A stretch of DNA of 64,000 nt. It comes from Humulus lupulus (lineage: Eukaryota; Streptophyta; Magnoliopsida; Rosales; Cannabaceae). Positions within the stretch are counted from its first letter, which is position 1. Each line of letters opens with the position of its first letter. Of this stretch, positions 33,265 through 44,731 are shown in pieces. The stretch covers positions 54,978,866 to 55,042,865 of the forward strand of contig NC_084800.1 in assembly GCF_963169125.1 (NCBI RefSeq), given 5' to 3'. The translations under genes and the position numbers were made by a program. The notes beneath the pieces are model-generated. The model saw only the letters and a list, made by a program, of their open reading frames with translations, did not search any database and was not told where the DNA came from.

Positions 33265-34964
33265 ATCATGATAACTTTTTCAATCTCTCCCCTAGAAATT
33301 CTGATGGCACTACGTTGGCTGCCAAATAATTCACACAATCCGCAAACCATGGCACTAACTCATCTTCCACTGCAAATAATTGTTCATATGGGAAACTCTC
33401 ATTAATCTCTCCTCCAGCAAGTTCTGACTTATCCCCCCAACTTAAGTCTTGATAAGTGATCCGCCACCAAATTCTCTGTACCCTTCTTATCCCGAACCTC
33501 CATATCAAACTCTTGTAAAAGAAGTACCCAACGAATAAGTCTGGGTTTAGCATCTTTCTTAGCAATAAGATGCCTGATTGCTGAGTGATCAGTATACACA
33601 ATAACTTTGTTCCCCATCAAATAAGGCCTGAATTTATCGAATGCATATACAATGGCAAGAAGCTCTTTCTTAGTGGTGGCATAATTCAACTGAGCGCCAT
33701 TTAGTGTTCTGCTGGCATAATAAATAGTATGAAATACTTTGTCAACACGCTACCCCAGAACCGCACCCACTGCAAAATCACTAGCGTCGCACATTAACTC
33801 AAATGGCTGGTCCCAATCCGGTGAAATTACTATAGGTGCCGACACCAATTTCTGCTTTAGTATCCTGAACGCTTCAAGACACTTCTCATCAAACTCAAAT
33901 GGCACCCCATTCATCAACAAATCTGAGAGTGGCTTAGAAATCCTGGAGAAGTCCTTTATAAATCTTCTGTAAAACCCCGCATGACCAAGGAAACTTCTCA
34001 CTCCCTTAACTGAAACTGGAGGCGGCAAATTCTCAATAGTAGCAATCTTAGCCCTATCAACCTCAATACCATTCTTAGACACCTTATGCCCAAGTACTAT
34101 GCCTTCATTTACCATGAAATGGCATTTTTCCCAATTCAAGACTAGATTCGCCTCTTCACATCTTCTCAGCACAACCTCCAAATTCATTAAACAATTGTCA
34201 AAAGAAGACCCCATCACAGAGAAATCATCCATAAAGATCTCAATGCTCCGTTCCACCATATCAGAGAAAATAGCCATCATACACCATTGAAAAGTGGCAG
34301 GGGCATTGCACAAACCAAACGGCATACGAAGGAATGCAAAAGTACCATATGGGCAGGTGAAAGTCGTCTTTTCTTGATCCTCAGGCGCGATGGCTATTTG
34401 ATGGTACCCTGAATAGCCATCCAGAAAACAGTAATACTGATGTCTAGCCAATCTATCTAACATCTGATCAAGGAAAGGCAGTGGAAAGTGATCTTTTCTG
34501 GTTGCTTTGTTCAGTTTACGATAATCTATACAAATCCTCCAACCAGTTACGGTACGCGTTGGGATAAGTTCGTTATTGTCATTCTTCACCACTGTAATCC
34601 CTCCTTTCTTAGGGACTACCTGAACTGGACTCACCCAACTACTGTCTGAAATAGGGTAGATCACCCCAGCATCTAACCACTTCAAGATCTCCTTCCTTAC
34701 CACCTCTTTCATTGCTGGATTCAATCGACGTTGTGCTTCAATAGAGGGCTTACTGTCATCTTCCATCAAAATCTTGTGCATAACTGTGGATGGACTTATT
34801 CCCTGAATATCTGCCAACGTCCATCTAATTGCCAATTTATGGGTTCTCAACACCCTTAATAATTTTTCCATCTCCTCATTAGAAAGAGAAGAAGACACAA
34901 TAACTGGTAAAGTCTCCTTCTCACCCAGAAAAACATAGCGAAGATGTGCAGGCAATGACTTCAA
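33265..34964 (-). pseudogene. Athila reverse transcriptase and RNase H
   Basis: The RT is complete from 34964: GWRICIDYRKLNKATRKDHF, FLDGYSGYHQI, MPFGLCNAPATFQ and FMDD (the Athila form of YxDD) near residue 242. TAG at 33750-33752 interrupts the start of RNase H (AVGAVLG, then [20 protein letters not shown] and [10 protein letters not shown] in the same frame down to 33429). A frame change near 33430 leads to ESFPYEQLFAV and on towards integrase. Confidence 0.9.
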
Positions 34965-35779
34965 TTCAACTCTGGAGGTTTCTGAACTGATGGTAATGGT
35001 CTCTCAGGTCCTTGGCCCAAATCTTCATATTTTCGATTATAAATTGGCCCTTTAGAATTCATCCACTGTACACACTCTTGGACCTCACTATCTAACTCAG
35101 CATCTATATCCCCAATTATCAAGCTCTTCTTTAGTGAATCCTCTGTGAGATTAATTTCTGCCACCGCTTTCTCTACCATGTCAACTTTGAAACAACTGTC
35201 ATTGACATTTGCAAACTTTAAAGCCTTAAACACGTTGAATACCACTTCTTCACCCTGAACTCGCAGTGTCAGCTCACCTTTCTGAACATTAATCAAAGCC
35301 TGCCCAGTAGCTAAAAATGGCCTGCCCAGAATGATAGGTACATCCATATCCTCCTCCATATCCAAAACTATGAAATCTGCCAGAAAAATGAACATGTCCA
35401 CTTTAACAAGGACATCCTCTATGATTCCTCTGGGGTGTTTCACTGAACGATCTGCTAACTGTAATGTGACTGTTGTAGGACTAGCCTCCCCCAAACCAAG
35501 TCTTCTGAATACAGACAAAGGCATCAGATTTATACTCGCCCCCAAATCACACAAAGCATGCTTACATTCAAACTTCCCAATTGTACACGGTATAGTAAAG
35601 CTCCTCGGATCTCTCAACTTTTGGGGCAACTTTCTCTGCAATATCACACTGCACTCTTCAGTGAGCGCCACCGTCTCATAATCTTCCATCTTCCTTTTCT
35701 TTGACAGAATCTCTTTCATAAATTTGACATAACTAGGCATCTGCTCTAATGCCTCAACAAATGGAATATTGATGTGCAA
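34961..35779 (-). pseudogene. Athila aspartic protease region
   Basis: 272 codons open. The protease has ALCDLGASINLMPLSVF (active site D-L-G, Athila type) near residue 75 and the flap-side motif VPIILGRPFLATG. It is out of frame with gag upstream (frame change near 35790 within KQFSKF) and with RT downstream (frame change near 34964), so the gag-pol polyprotein cannot be made. Confidence 0.85.
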
Positions 35780-37449
35780 CTTTTTGAATACCTATAAAAC
35801 TTAGAAAACTGTTTATCCAGTGTAGTTTTTCTAAGCCTCTGAGGATATGGAACTTGAACTGGCTGGTTATCAACAAAGGGAGGACACTTGTTTGAACCCT
35901 GGTGGTCTTCAGTAACCCCATTCGCTTTTATATCTGATTTCTCACCCAACTCTTCATTCTGAACCATTGACTTTTGTACACTGAGCTGCTCCACTTGCTT
36001 ACCATTCCTCAATGAAATTTCTTGACAGTTCTCTTTAGGATTTACCACGGTATTACTAGGCAAATTCCCTTGCGGTCTGTTATTAAGCATGTTGGCCAAC
36101 TGACCCACTTGTGTCTCAAGGTTTCGAATAGAGGATCTGGTCTCAGTCATAAATTGAGTCTGAGTATTAGTGAGGGTCAACAAGGCTACTTGCAATTCAT
36201 TAGGCTTTTCTGGTGGATCTTGCGGTCTAGGCTGGTGTGACGATGAGGCTTGATTCATAGGCTGTTGTGACATGTGTTGCTGGTATGGCCCTTGAAACTG
36301 TGACTGTTGGCCCTGACTGTTTCTCCATGAGAAATTTGGGTGATTTCTCCACCCAGGATTATAAGTATTGGAGAACGGATTTTGATAAGGCCTCTGAAAA
36401 TTACCAACTGCCTGTACCTGAGCCTGATTAACTGGCATATTACCATACATGTTGGCCGCTGTACACTGTTCATACAAATGAGGCCCTCCACATAATTCAC
36501 ACCCTGATTGCATCTGTATAGCCTGGACTTGAGCTGAGATCTTGTTTTGTTGCAACTGCTTTGTCAATGAAGCAACCTGAGCAGTTAAAGCAGTGATAGC
36601 ATCTAATTCATGTACCCCAGCTACTTTTCTCTGTGAAGTATCTCGTTCGGCAGGCCACTGATAATTTTTCATAGCCATCTCCTCTAACAATTCATATGCC
36701 TCATCAGCCCCTCTACTCATGAAAGCACCACCTGCTGCTGCATCTATTATAGTGCAAGTAGTACCGCAAAGCCCATTATAAAAATTGTGGACTAACATCC
36801 ACTTCTCTATACCGTGATGAGGGCATTTCCTGAGCAGGTCTTTGAATCTTTCCCATGCATCGTACAATGACTCTCCCTCATTCTGATAGAAGTTATTGAT
36901 TTCTCCCCTCAACTTAGCAGCTTTTGCAGAAGGAAAGAACTTTGAGAGAAACTTTTGAGCTAGTTCCTCCCATGTATTGATTGAGTTGGCCTGTAGAGAA
37001 ATAAGCCAACTTTTTGCCCTGTCCCTTAGTGAAAAAGGGAACAATCTCAGCCTTATTGCATCATCGCTCACCCCATTAAACTTAAACGTTGCACATAGCT
37101 CAAGGAAGTTCACTATGTGCAAGTTAGGATCCTCATTAGGGAGACCACCAAACTGGACAGAAGTCTGGACCATTTGTATCATCGCCGGCTTAATCTCAAA
37201 GTTATTGGCAGTAACAGTCGGCGGCCTAATGCACGAGTGCACTCCTGTGACAGCGGGGAGCACATAATCTCTTAATGCTCGCACATTTTGGTCCTGAGCG
37301 ATGTGATTTTGACCATCATTATTGTTAATCCCGTCTCTTTGGTTGGCAGCCATTGATGCTTCCAACCTCTTTTTCCTTCTGTTTTGTCTGCAGGATCTTT
37401 CGATTTCAGGATTAACAGGCACAAGATTTGCAGATCCTTCACGTCGCAT
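35746..37449 (-). pseudogene. Athila gag
   Basis: 567 open codons from [15 protein letters not shown]. Capsid block [17 protein letters not shown] and [14 protein letters not shown]; a CCHC zinc knuckle [13 protein letters not shown] near residues 313-326; then Gln/Asn/Pro-rich sequence. In an intact Athila, gag runs into protease; here a frame change ends it in 20 unrelated residues. Confidence 0.9.
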
Positions 37450-37561
37450 ACAAAAGATTCACCTATTAAAACAGAATGCGACAACTTGGATTAGTTCAAA
37501 TAATAAAAACAGCCAAATTAGAATAAAAATTAACTATTTTGATATTAATAGAATATCAATT

Positions 37562-37579
37562 CCCCGGCAACGGCGCCAA
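37562..37579 (-). other. Athila primer-binding site (tRNA-Asp type)
   Basis: The minus strand reads TGGCGCCGTTGCCGGGGA, a perfect match to the known Athila primer site, 6 bases from the LTR end. Confidence 0.92.
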
Positions 37580-37585
37580 AAACTT

Positions 37586-38786
37586 GTTGCGAATTTTTAC
37601 TACTGCGCAAGTATACGCAATCGAATAAACAAGTAATAGTAGTGGAAATATAGTATCGTTCCGTCAGGGAATTGATCTAATAATTACCAATAGCAAACTT
37701 TTATTTCTATTTGACTAATGAAAATTTAGTCACAATTAACAATGAACAATAAACTAGCAAAGCAAGATTTAATTAACGAAATTTAATATAAGCGAAATAT
37801 TAGAGTATTCTAATTTCATCAACCTTCAATTCTATTCAATCAATAATACAACTAATATGTTTCTTTGATCTATGGTTATAGCAAGTTTACTATTGACAAT
37901 TCTATTCTTTCTCAAGATATAAAATATTCAGTTTACCTGTGAATTTTTAACATGTCTATGATAAATTCTACACATAAACCGCATTAAGAACAAAAACCTA
38001 ATTGCTACACAAACCAATTTGATACTTTCGTTCTAAATTGAAATCTATGTCTATTGTCTAGAGCTATTCCAATTCTCACTTTTCAGATATTGAATTAAAA
38101 CCAATAATCATGCAACAGATGGCCAATCAATTACAAGCATTAAACATAAGAACAATAGATAACCATAAATTCAAAGATTCATAGAAATTGCATTAAAGAC
38201 GAATAGAATATCCAGTGACTACATTAAAATACTCTAAATAAAAATTTAGTTCATAATATTAAACTTCATCACACAATCTAAAATTCAAAAGCATAAATAA
38301 ACACAAACAAAATAAACGTGGATTCTTCTCTGTTTCTTTTCCTCTGCCGTCAGAATGCTTCCCCTTTTCTGTCCCTTTCGATCTTCTTTTTACAAAAATC
38401 CAAAAACCTACGAATTTCCATAATAATTTCCAAAAATGCCCTTGTGCCGATATATCGCCTAAGACACTGCGATATATCGCCTGTTGAAAGTGCTCGATAA
38501 AAACGCGAGTTTCTGATGTCGTTTCTGCTAAGCCAAAAATTGAAACTGCTCCTTGTGCCGATATATCGCCCAAGGCAGGCGATATATCGCCTGTATCGAA
38601 TTTCCCAAATGTTCACCAATTCTGACTACTCAAACAAATATTTATCAACATTCTCGAACAAATCAGAATTATTACGACACACTGCACAAGTTCACCAGAC
38701 TGATTAAATAGAAACTTTCTCTTGAGAAAAACAACCAAATCAATCTGAAAATGTTATAAATAAGCGTATATTTTGTACGCTTATCA
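37586..38786 (-). repeat. Athila 5' LTR (1201 bp, full length)
   Basis: It runs from TGATAAGCGTAC (minus strand, at 38786) to ATTCGCAACA next to the PBS. It contains four CGATATATCG palindromes at 38448, 38470, 38559 and 38580, about 200-340 bp from the LTR start. Confidence 0.92.
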
Positions 38787-38888
38787 CTTCCCCTCGTTGA
38801 AATACTCAAGGATGGGGGTCATCCAGGTCGGCCTAGCGTCGATCATCTCAACCTCCGCCCAGGCTTCTTCTATACATGGTTTTTCCAA
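38787..38888. repeat. 102-bp duplicated Tat segment, right copy
   Basis: See the left copy at 27787. Here the segment continues without a break into TatD pol, so this is the original context. Three of the four differences are A here against G on the left. Confidence 0.85.
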
Positions 38889-41486
38889 GAACTCTACCGG
38901 AACTAACCCCAGAGCCTCCGTCTCCCCGGAAGTGGCGAGCTTGGCAAAAGCGTCTGCGTTAGCATTCTGCTCCCTAGGTATCTGCTCGACTGAGCCTCGC
39001 CCAAACGTGGACAGCTCAACTTTTACCTTTGCTAGGTAGGCAGACATCTTGGGTCCTCATGCTTGATATTCGCCCAGAACCTGGTTTACCACGAGCTGGG
39101 AGTCACTGAAGCATTGGACGGAGCTCGGCTTCAGCTCCTGGGCTATCCTTAGCCCAGCCAGCAAAGCTTCGTATTCGGCCTCGTTGATGGAGGCCTTGAA
39201 TCCAAATCTCAGCGCCGAGTGGAATCTATGTCCCTCAGGGGATATCAAAATGATTCCAGCCCCGGAGCCGTTCTCGTTGGATGATCCATCCACGAAGATC
39301 TTCCACGATGCCCGGGCCGAGCTGACCTGGGGTGAGTCTTCTATAGGATCCTCCCGGAATCCTGTGCATTCTGCTAAAAAATCGCCCAGGGCCTGGCTTT
39401 TTATAGCAGTTCGTGGGGTGTACAAAATCTCGAACTGACTGAGTTCGATAGCCCACTTTAACAGACGTCCCGATGCTTCAGGTTTTTGCAAAACCTGCCT
39501 TAAAGGTTGATCGATTATGACGTGTATTGAGTGGGACTGGAAGTACGTCCTGAGCTTTCGAGAGGCCGTGATAAGGCAGAACGCCAATTTCTCCATCAAC
39601 GGGTACCAGGATTCACCTCTGAGAAGTCTCTTGCTGATGTAATAGTCGGGTTTATGAACCCGGTTTTCTTCTCGGACTAATACGGCACTAGCTGCATCCT
39701 CTGTGACAGCTAGGTAGAGAAACAGAGGCTTTCCTGCTTTTGGTTTGGATAATACAGGCGGCTTGGCCAGGTGTGCCTTTGGCTCGAGGAAAGCACTTTC
39801 ACACTCTTCTGTCCACTCGAACTTCTTATTTCCTCGGAGCAGGTTGTAGAATGGCAAGCACTTATCGGTGGATTTTGAAATAAACCGATTGAGGGCTGCC
39901 ACCTTTCCTATCAGGCCTTGGACGTCTTTGCGCGACCTGGGTGAGGGAAGCTCGAGTAATGATCTGATCCTGTCGAGGTATGCCTCGATTCCTCGGGTAT
40001 TGACGATGAAACCCAAGAATTTTCCTGATGCGACTCCAAAAGTGCACTTATGTGGATTAAGCCTCATGCCATACTCCTGTAGTATCTTGAAGCATTCTTC
40101 CAGGTCGGAAACATGGTTATCGGAAGTCTTTGACTTTACTAGCATGTCATCAACGTACACTTCCATGTTCTTCCCGATCTGGTTTGCGAACATTCTATTT
40201 ACTAACCTTTGGTACGTAGCACCGGCGTTCTTCAGCCCGAATGGCATGACCTTGTAGCAATAAACGTTAGTCGGGGTCATGAAGCTGGTGTGCTCCTGGT
40301 CCGCCGGATTCATGGCGATCTGATTGTAGCCTGAGTACGCGCCCATAAAGGACATGAGCTTGTGTCCCGCCGTGGCATCCACCAGTTGGTCAATCCTTGG
40401 CAATGGAAAACAATCCTTGGGGCAGATTTTATTCAGGTCAGAGAAGTCGATGCAGGTCCGCCACTTCCCGTTGGGCTTCGGGACCAGCACGGGGTTGGCG
40501 ACCCAAATCAGAAACTTGGCTTCATGGATAAAGCCGCATTTCTTGAGCCGGGCTACTTCTTCCTCTAAGGCCTCAGCCCGGGTTGTTCCAAGGCGCCTTT
40601 GCTTCTGGGACTTTGCAGGAACGCTTTTATCCAGATGAAGGGTGTGCATGATGACACTCGGGCTAATTCCCACCATATCCTCGTGGGAACATGCGAACAC
40701 ATCCAGGTTGTCCTGTAGAAATTTAGTCAGCTCCGCCTTCCTCTTGCTAAAGAGGTTTTTCCCGAGCTTGACCATCCGTGAAGGGTTCTGCGGATCGATG
40801 TTTACTTCCTCGAGCTCCTCAATAGCCTGGAGCTCGGACCTGTCCTCGCCTCTTCGCGGGTCAATATCCTCACTTAAGACGATATTTTCCCCTTCGGCGC
40901 TCTGAGGTTTTTCAATCTCAGGATCAGCTAGGGGCTCCTGAGATTCCTCTCCACCACCTTGGATGACCATTGCTAGCTGCCCGGGTTTCGACTTTCCCTT
41001 CATGGAAATGCTGTAGCATTCCCTGGCAGCGAGCTGGTCGCCACGGATAGTGCATATTCCCGTGGAAGTATGGAATTTCATCGCGAGGTGGCGAATGGAA
41101 GTGACGGCCTCAAAGGCTATGAGTGTGGGTCGGCCCAAAATTGCGTTGTATGCAGCGGAGCAGTCGATGACCACGAACTCGAGGAGTTTGGAGACTGTCC
41201 GAGGTCCTTCTCCTAGGGTGATCACCAGCTCGATCGTCCCTATAGCCGCTGATCCTTCTCCCGAAAAACCATACAGCATCATGGAAGTCGCCTTCAGCTC
41301 GGCGACAGTCAAACCCATCTTCTCCAGTGTGGACCGGAATAGGAGGTTTACCGAGATCCCATTATCGATCAGCACTCTCCTGACCTTCCGATTAATGAGC
41401 TGAACTGCTACGACCATAGGGTCGTTATGAGGGAACTGGACATGGCCCGCATCTTCTTCTGTAAAAATGATCGGTTGCCTCTCCAA
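38787..41486 (-). pseudogene. TatD protease, RT, RNase H and archaeal-type RNase H
   Basis: One frame, interrupted only by TGA at 39057-39059 (an Arg codon in TatA). Protease VLIDNGISVNLLFRSTLEKM; RT with CIDFSDLNKICPKDCFPLPR and YVDDMLVKS; Ty3 RNase H with AVLVREE and YYISKRLL; then the second RNase H with FVDGSSNENG, NEAEYEALLAGLRIA, FSDSQLVVNQ and NADAFAKLA. The frame is cut by the Athila insertion at 38786/38787 and continues as integrase at 27888. Confidence 0.9.
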
Positions 41487-43919
41487 TCACTGCTACTTTG
41501 GCAGACGCTGCTCCGGGACGAACACTACTCCATTATGCGCCTTGAGTTCGTTTACGTACCTCTTCTGGGCGCCCCTGCTCGTGCCAGCCATATGCGGACC
41601 TCCAGATATTGTGGATATCTCTCCTTCTATCACGGGAGGAAGGACGTCCTGACCTATCCGAGACCCGGGCTGACTGACCAGGACTTCTGGAGTAGGTCGA
41701 CTTGCTGGAACCCTGTTCCGTGCATACTGGGCCAAGGGGCCGGCTCGGATGAGAGTCTCAATCTCATCTTTCAAATGCCTACAATCATCGGTATTGTGGC
41801 CAACATCGTTGTGAAAACGGCAAAACTTGGAGGTGTCTCTCTTCCCCTTTTGGTGTTCTAATGGCTCCGGCCTCTTCCAGGGGAGGCGACTAGAGTTAGC
41901 TAGGAAGATGTTCTCCCTAGAGTGGGTGAGCTCTGTATAAGTCGCGTAGACCGGCTTGAACTTGTCTATGGACTTATTCTTCTTTGGGCCGTGCTGGCTG
42001 CCCTCGCCGTTCCCCTTTCTTTTGCCTCCACCGAGCTGGTTGTTCTGTGTGATGTTTTGGGTCGCGGTCAGGACCTCCATCCCCACTCTAGCGGGCTGCT
42101 CAGGGACCTGCCTGGTCCCTGCAGCTGAGGCTTCGGCCTCCTCCAAGTTGATCCATTCCTCGGCCCTATTCAGGAACTCGTTCACTGAGCTAACTCCCTT
42201 CATTTGTATATCTTTCCAGAGTCCCCCTCCGACGAGGATCCCAGTCCTCAAGGCCATGAGCTTGGAGCTGTCATCCGCGTCTCTAGCCCGAGCAGCGACG
42301 CTCGCGAACCTGCCCAGGTAAGCCTTCACAGGTTCGTCGGGCTACTGCCTCACGTTAGCCATAGAATCGGATTTGACGTGGGCAACCTGGGAGGCTCGAA
42401 ATGCCCTTTTGAAGTCAGCAGAAAAAGTCTTCCAGGAGCTGATTGATTGTCTTTTGCTTTTCTTGAACCACTGCCTGGCTGGTCCAGTCAGTGTGGAGGG
42501 AAATATCAGACACCTCAGCTCCGGGCCAATGTTGTGGGCCATCATCAGGGTATTGAACATCCCCAGATGATCCGACGGATCTCCGTCTCCATTGAATTTG
42601 GACAGGTGCGGGATACGGAAACCGGGTGGGTTAGCCGTTGCTGCTATGCTGGGGGCGAAGAGCTCTATCTCGTCCCCCGAATCATATTCATCTTTCTCTT
42701 TCTCCGATAGGAGCTTCCTCATCAGCTCCTCCATCTGAGCCAGGCGCTCGAGGGTTTTGTCATGATTTCCTTGGTTATTTCGGGGCTGCTCAACAGCTCC
42801 GGATCCATTGTCCATATTTGGTGGGTTATTTCCCCTCCTATGTTGGGATAGGTTATTTGGGGCATTCCCGCCGTTACGTACTTCGGACAGGTCCTCCCCT
42901 GAGCGAGCATGGCTTCCACCTCCTACTGGTTCCCCTCTATGAGATTTAAGGCGATCTCGCAGGTCGCCCCCCTGGGTGGTTTGAGGAATTTGTGCCGAGC
43001 TTAAACGCTGAAGCAGGTCTCCGCCGGAAAGGTCGCTCCGGCGACTGCCGGTCCAGTAGCTCCCGTTAGAAAAGCTCGAAGTCCGCCTTTGGGGGTGAGG
43101 ATCCGGGCTTTCTCCTGGCGCCCCGCTACGTCGGGAAGGTCCCACGGACGGCGGGTTTCTCCTACTGCTTCCATAAGCTGGGATATCCTGGATGGGCCAA
43201 GGTGGAGACAGATATCTTATTGGTGAGGGAGGATGCCTGACCGGAGATGCGATCTTGGTTCCATCAGGGCGGACCAAGTTAGGTGGGGGCCTCGCGGCCC
43301 TACCGACCTGCGGGTCCCGCGCTTGGCGATCTGGACGAGGCTCAGGACGGCTGGTGGGGATGGGTTGATGCTGTGAGCCTTCCCCAAATCTCCTTCTGGA
43401 ATTTCCTCAATCTCTCCTGGGCGCATTCGAGGCTGGTTGGGAGCTAGGAGTTGAAGTTCGGACTGAACGGCTGTAATGTCGTTCGGCTCTAGGCATTTCT
43501 TCGAAGTTTTCCTCTCGACGGTGCGATGAGGGAATAGAGTTGGCTGTCGGAGGTCTGTCCGAGCGGCTAGGCCTGGACCGATTACCCCGGCGGGACTTAT
43601 GAGTCACGCCTTGCCTCTTTCCGACGTTAGCGTCGGTTGTAAGAGGGGGTAGCCGGGCCAACACATCCTTGATCTGCTGATTAGCTTTTGCTAGTTGGCT
43701 CCTCAGCTGAGAATTCTCCATTTCCACAGCAGTGTAATAATCTGGGTTTGGATTAGGTGGCCGGGGCGCCGAACTTCCAGTGTCATCTTGGCCCACCGAC
43801 TGCTTGCTCGGCCGCTGCTGGACCTCTGGAATTTGTTCACCGAGGATGGCGATATGATGAGCCTCCTGCCCATCATGCTGTTCTGTCTCGTTACCGTGTC
43901 TGGATCGAGTGGTCTCCAT
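41487..43919 (-). pseudogene. TatD gag
   Basis: Starts METTRSRHGNETEQHD at 43919, 57 bases inside the LTR edge. A Glu/Gln-rich helix (MENSQLRSQLAKANQQIKD), a Pro/Arg/Ser-rich stretch, then capsid sequence (STLTGPARQWFKKSKRQSI, KAYLGRFASVAARARD) and a zinc knuckle CRFHNDVGHNTDDC of the form C-x2-H-x4-H-x4-C. Stops at 43407-43409 (TGA), 42342-42344 (TAG), 41493-41495 (TAG) and 41487-41489 (TGA) all lie in one frame shared with pol, each one transition from a sense codon. Confidence 0.88.
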
Positions 43920-43952
43920 AGTGGATGTTTGCGATAGCACCAATCTAACTAT

Positions 43953-43974
43953 TACTCTCAATGAAAGCACCAAA
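43953..43974 (-). other. TatD primer-binding site
   Basis: The minus strand after the LTR reads TGGTGCTTTCATTGAGAG, matching the degraded site of TatC. The tRNA was not identified from memory. Confidence 0.65.
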
Positions 43975-43975
43975 C

Positions 43976-44726
43976 TGTTGACGCGGTTCTTCGCCAACAC
44001 GTAATTAAGAAAATAAGAGGAAGGGATTAGTGCTTATGTTGAACCGAAATAGATGAATGATCTTTTTAGAAATGGGCTGGTGACACAATTACGTTTTTAG
44101 GTGGTCCAAAGGTTAAAATCCTTCTACTCCACCAGTCAATATTATTGCTATATGCTTGGTATTCTTTACAGGGTATTTCTTACACAATAGAATCCAACCA
44201 TTTGCAACTCCCAGGGTCTCCATATTTATAGGAGAGGGCACCTGGGAGTTGGTAAGAAGGTCATCCCGTGACCTTCTTACCTATCATGTCAACTCTGTGA
44301 CATTCATGATTAATTCCTAAAACCTGACACATGAAGTGCGGTTTAATCAATAGGTAAGGGGGATAATGGGCCGCACGACCCAACCCAGTCGTGGGTGCCA
44401 GAATGCGCACGTTCATGCTGCGTGTCCGAGAAGTCAGGGATATATCAGACACGTGATGTCTGATATATGCACGTTTACCTTGCGTGGTTGACTTTATAAA
44501 AGGTCACAGCCTCCAACTCTAGCTCGTATCACGAGCTGGATGCCTCCCTCGACCTGTGGCCTTCAGAGTCCAGACTCAGTCTAATCTTGGCGAACCCTTA
44601 GGTTACCTCGAGCTAAGGAGGTAGGATCATTCGATGACAGCTCCAGTCTTGGGGATGTCCACGTGGTAGACATGATTGAGCCATATCTCAGCTCGCTAAT
44701 AGCCTGTGGGAAAATCAGGGCTTACA
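43976..44726 (-). repeat. TatD 5' LTR (751 bp)
   Basis: It aligns end to end with 20989-21739. Its outer terminus is intact (TTACA) and followed by the target duplication CATAA. Confidence 0.92.
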
Positions 44727-44731
44727 CATAA

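Larger units (their letters stand above)
27889..38786 (-). mobile_element. Athila-lineage Ty3/gypsy element nested in TatD, 3' LTR truncated
   Basis: Minus-strand order: full 5' LTR 38786-37586, PBS for tRNA-Asp (TGGCGCCGTTGCCGGGGA), gag, PR, RT/RNase H, integrase, about 1 kb spacer, env-position ORF, 3' UTR, PPT, partial 3' LTR. The gag sequence, the FMDD RT motif, the PBS and the extra ORF after pol are typical of Athila. The shared 522 bp of the two LTRs differ by about one base, so insertion is recent. Confidence 0.92.
20989..44726 (-). mobile_element. TatD: complete Tat-lineage element with nested Athila
   Basis: LTRs at 20989-21739 and 43976-44726 are both 751 bp and differ by about 19 bases by eye (about 97.5% identical). 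They start TGTTGACGCGG on the plus strand and are bounded by a perfect target duplication CATAA (20984-20988 and 44727-44731). On the minus strand the order is LTR, PBS, gag, PR, RT, RNase H, aRNH, [Athila], integrase, 119-bp array, antisense gene, PPT, LTR. Without the Athila insertion it is about 12.8 kb. Confidence 0.93.
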
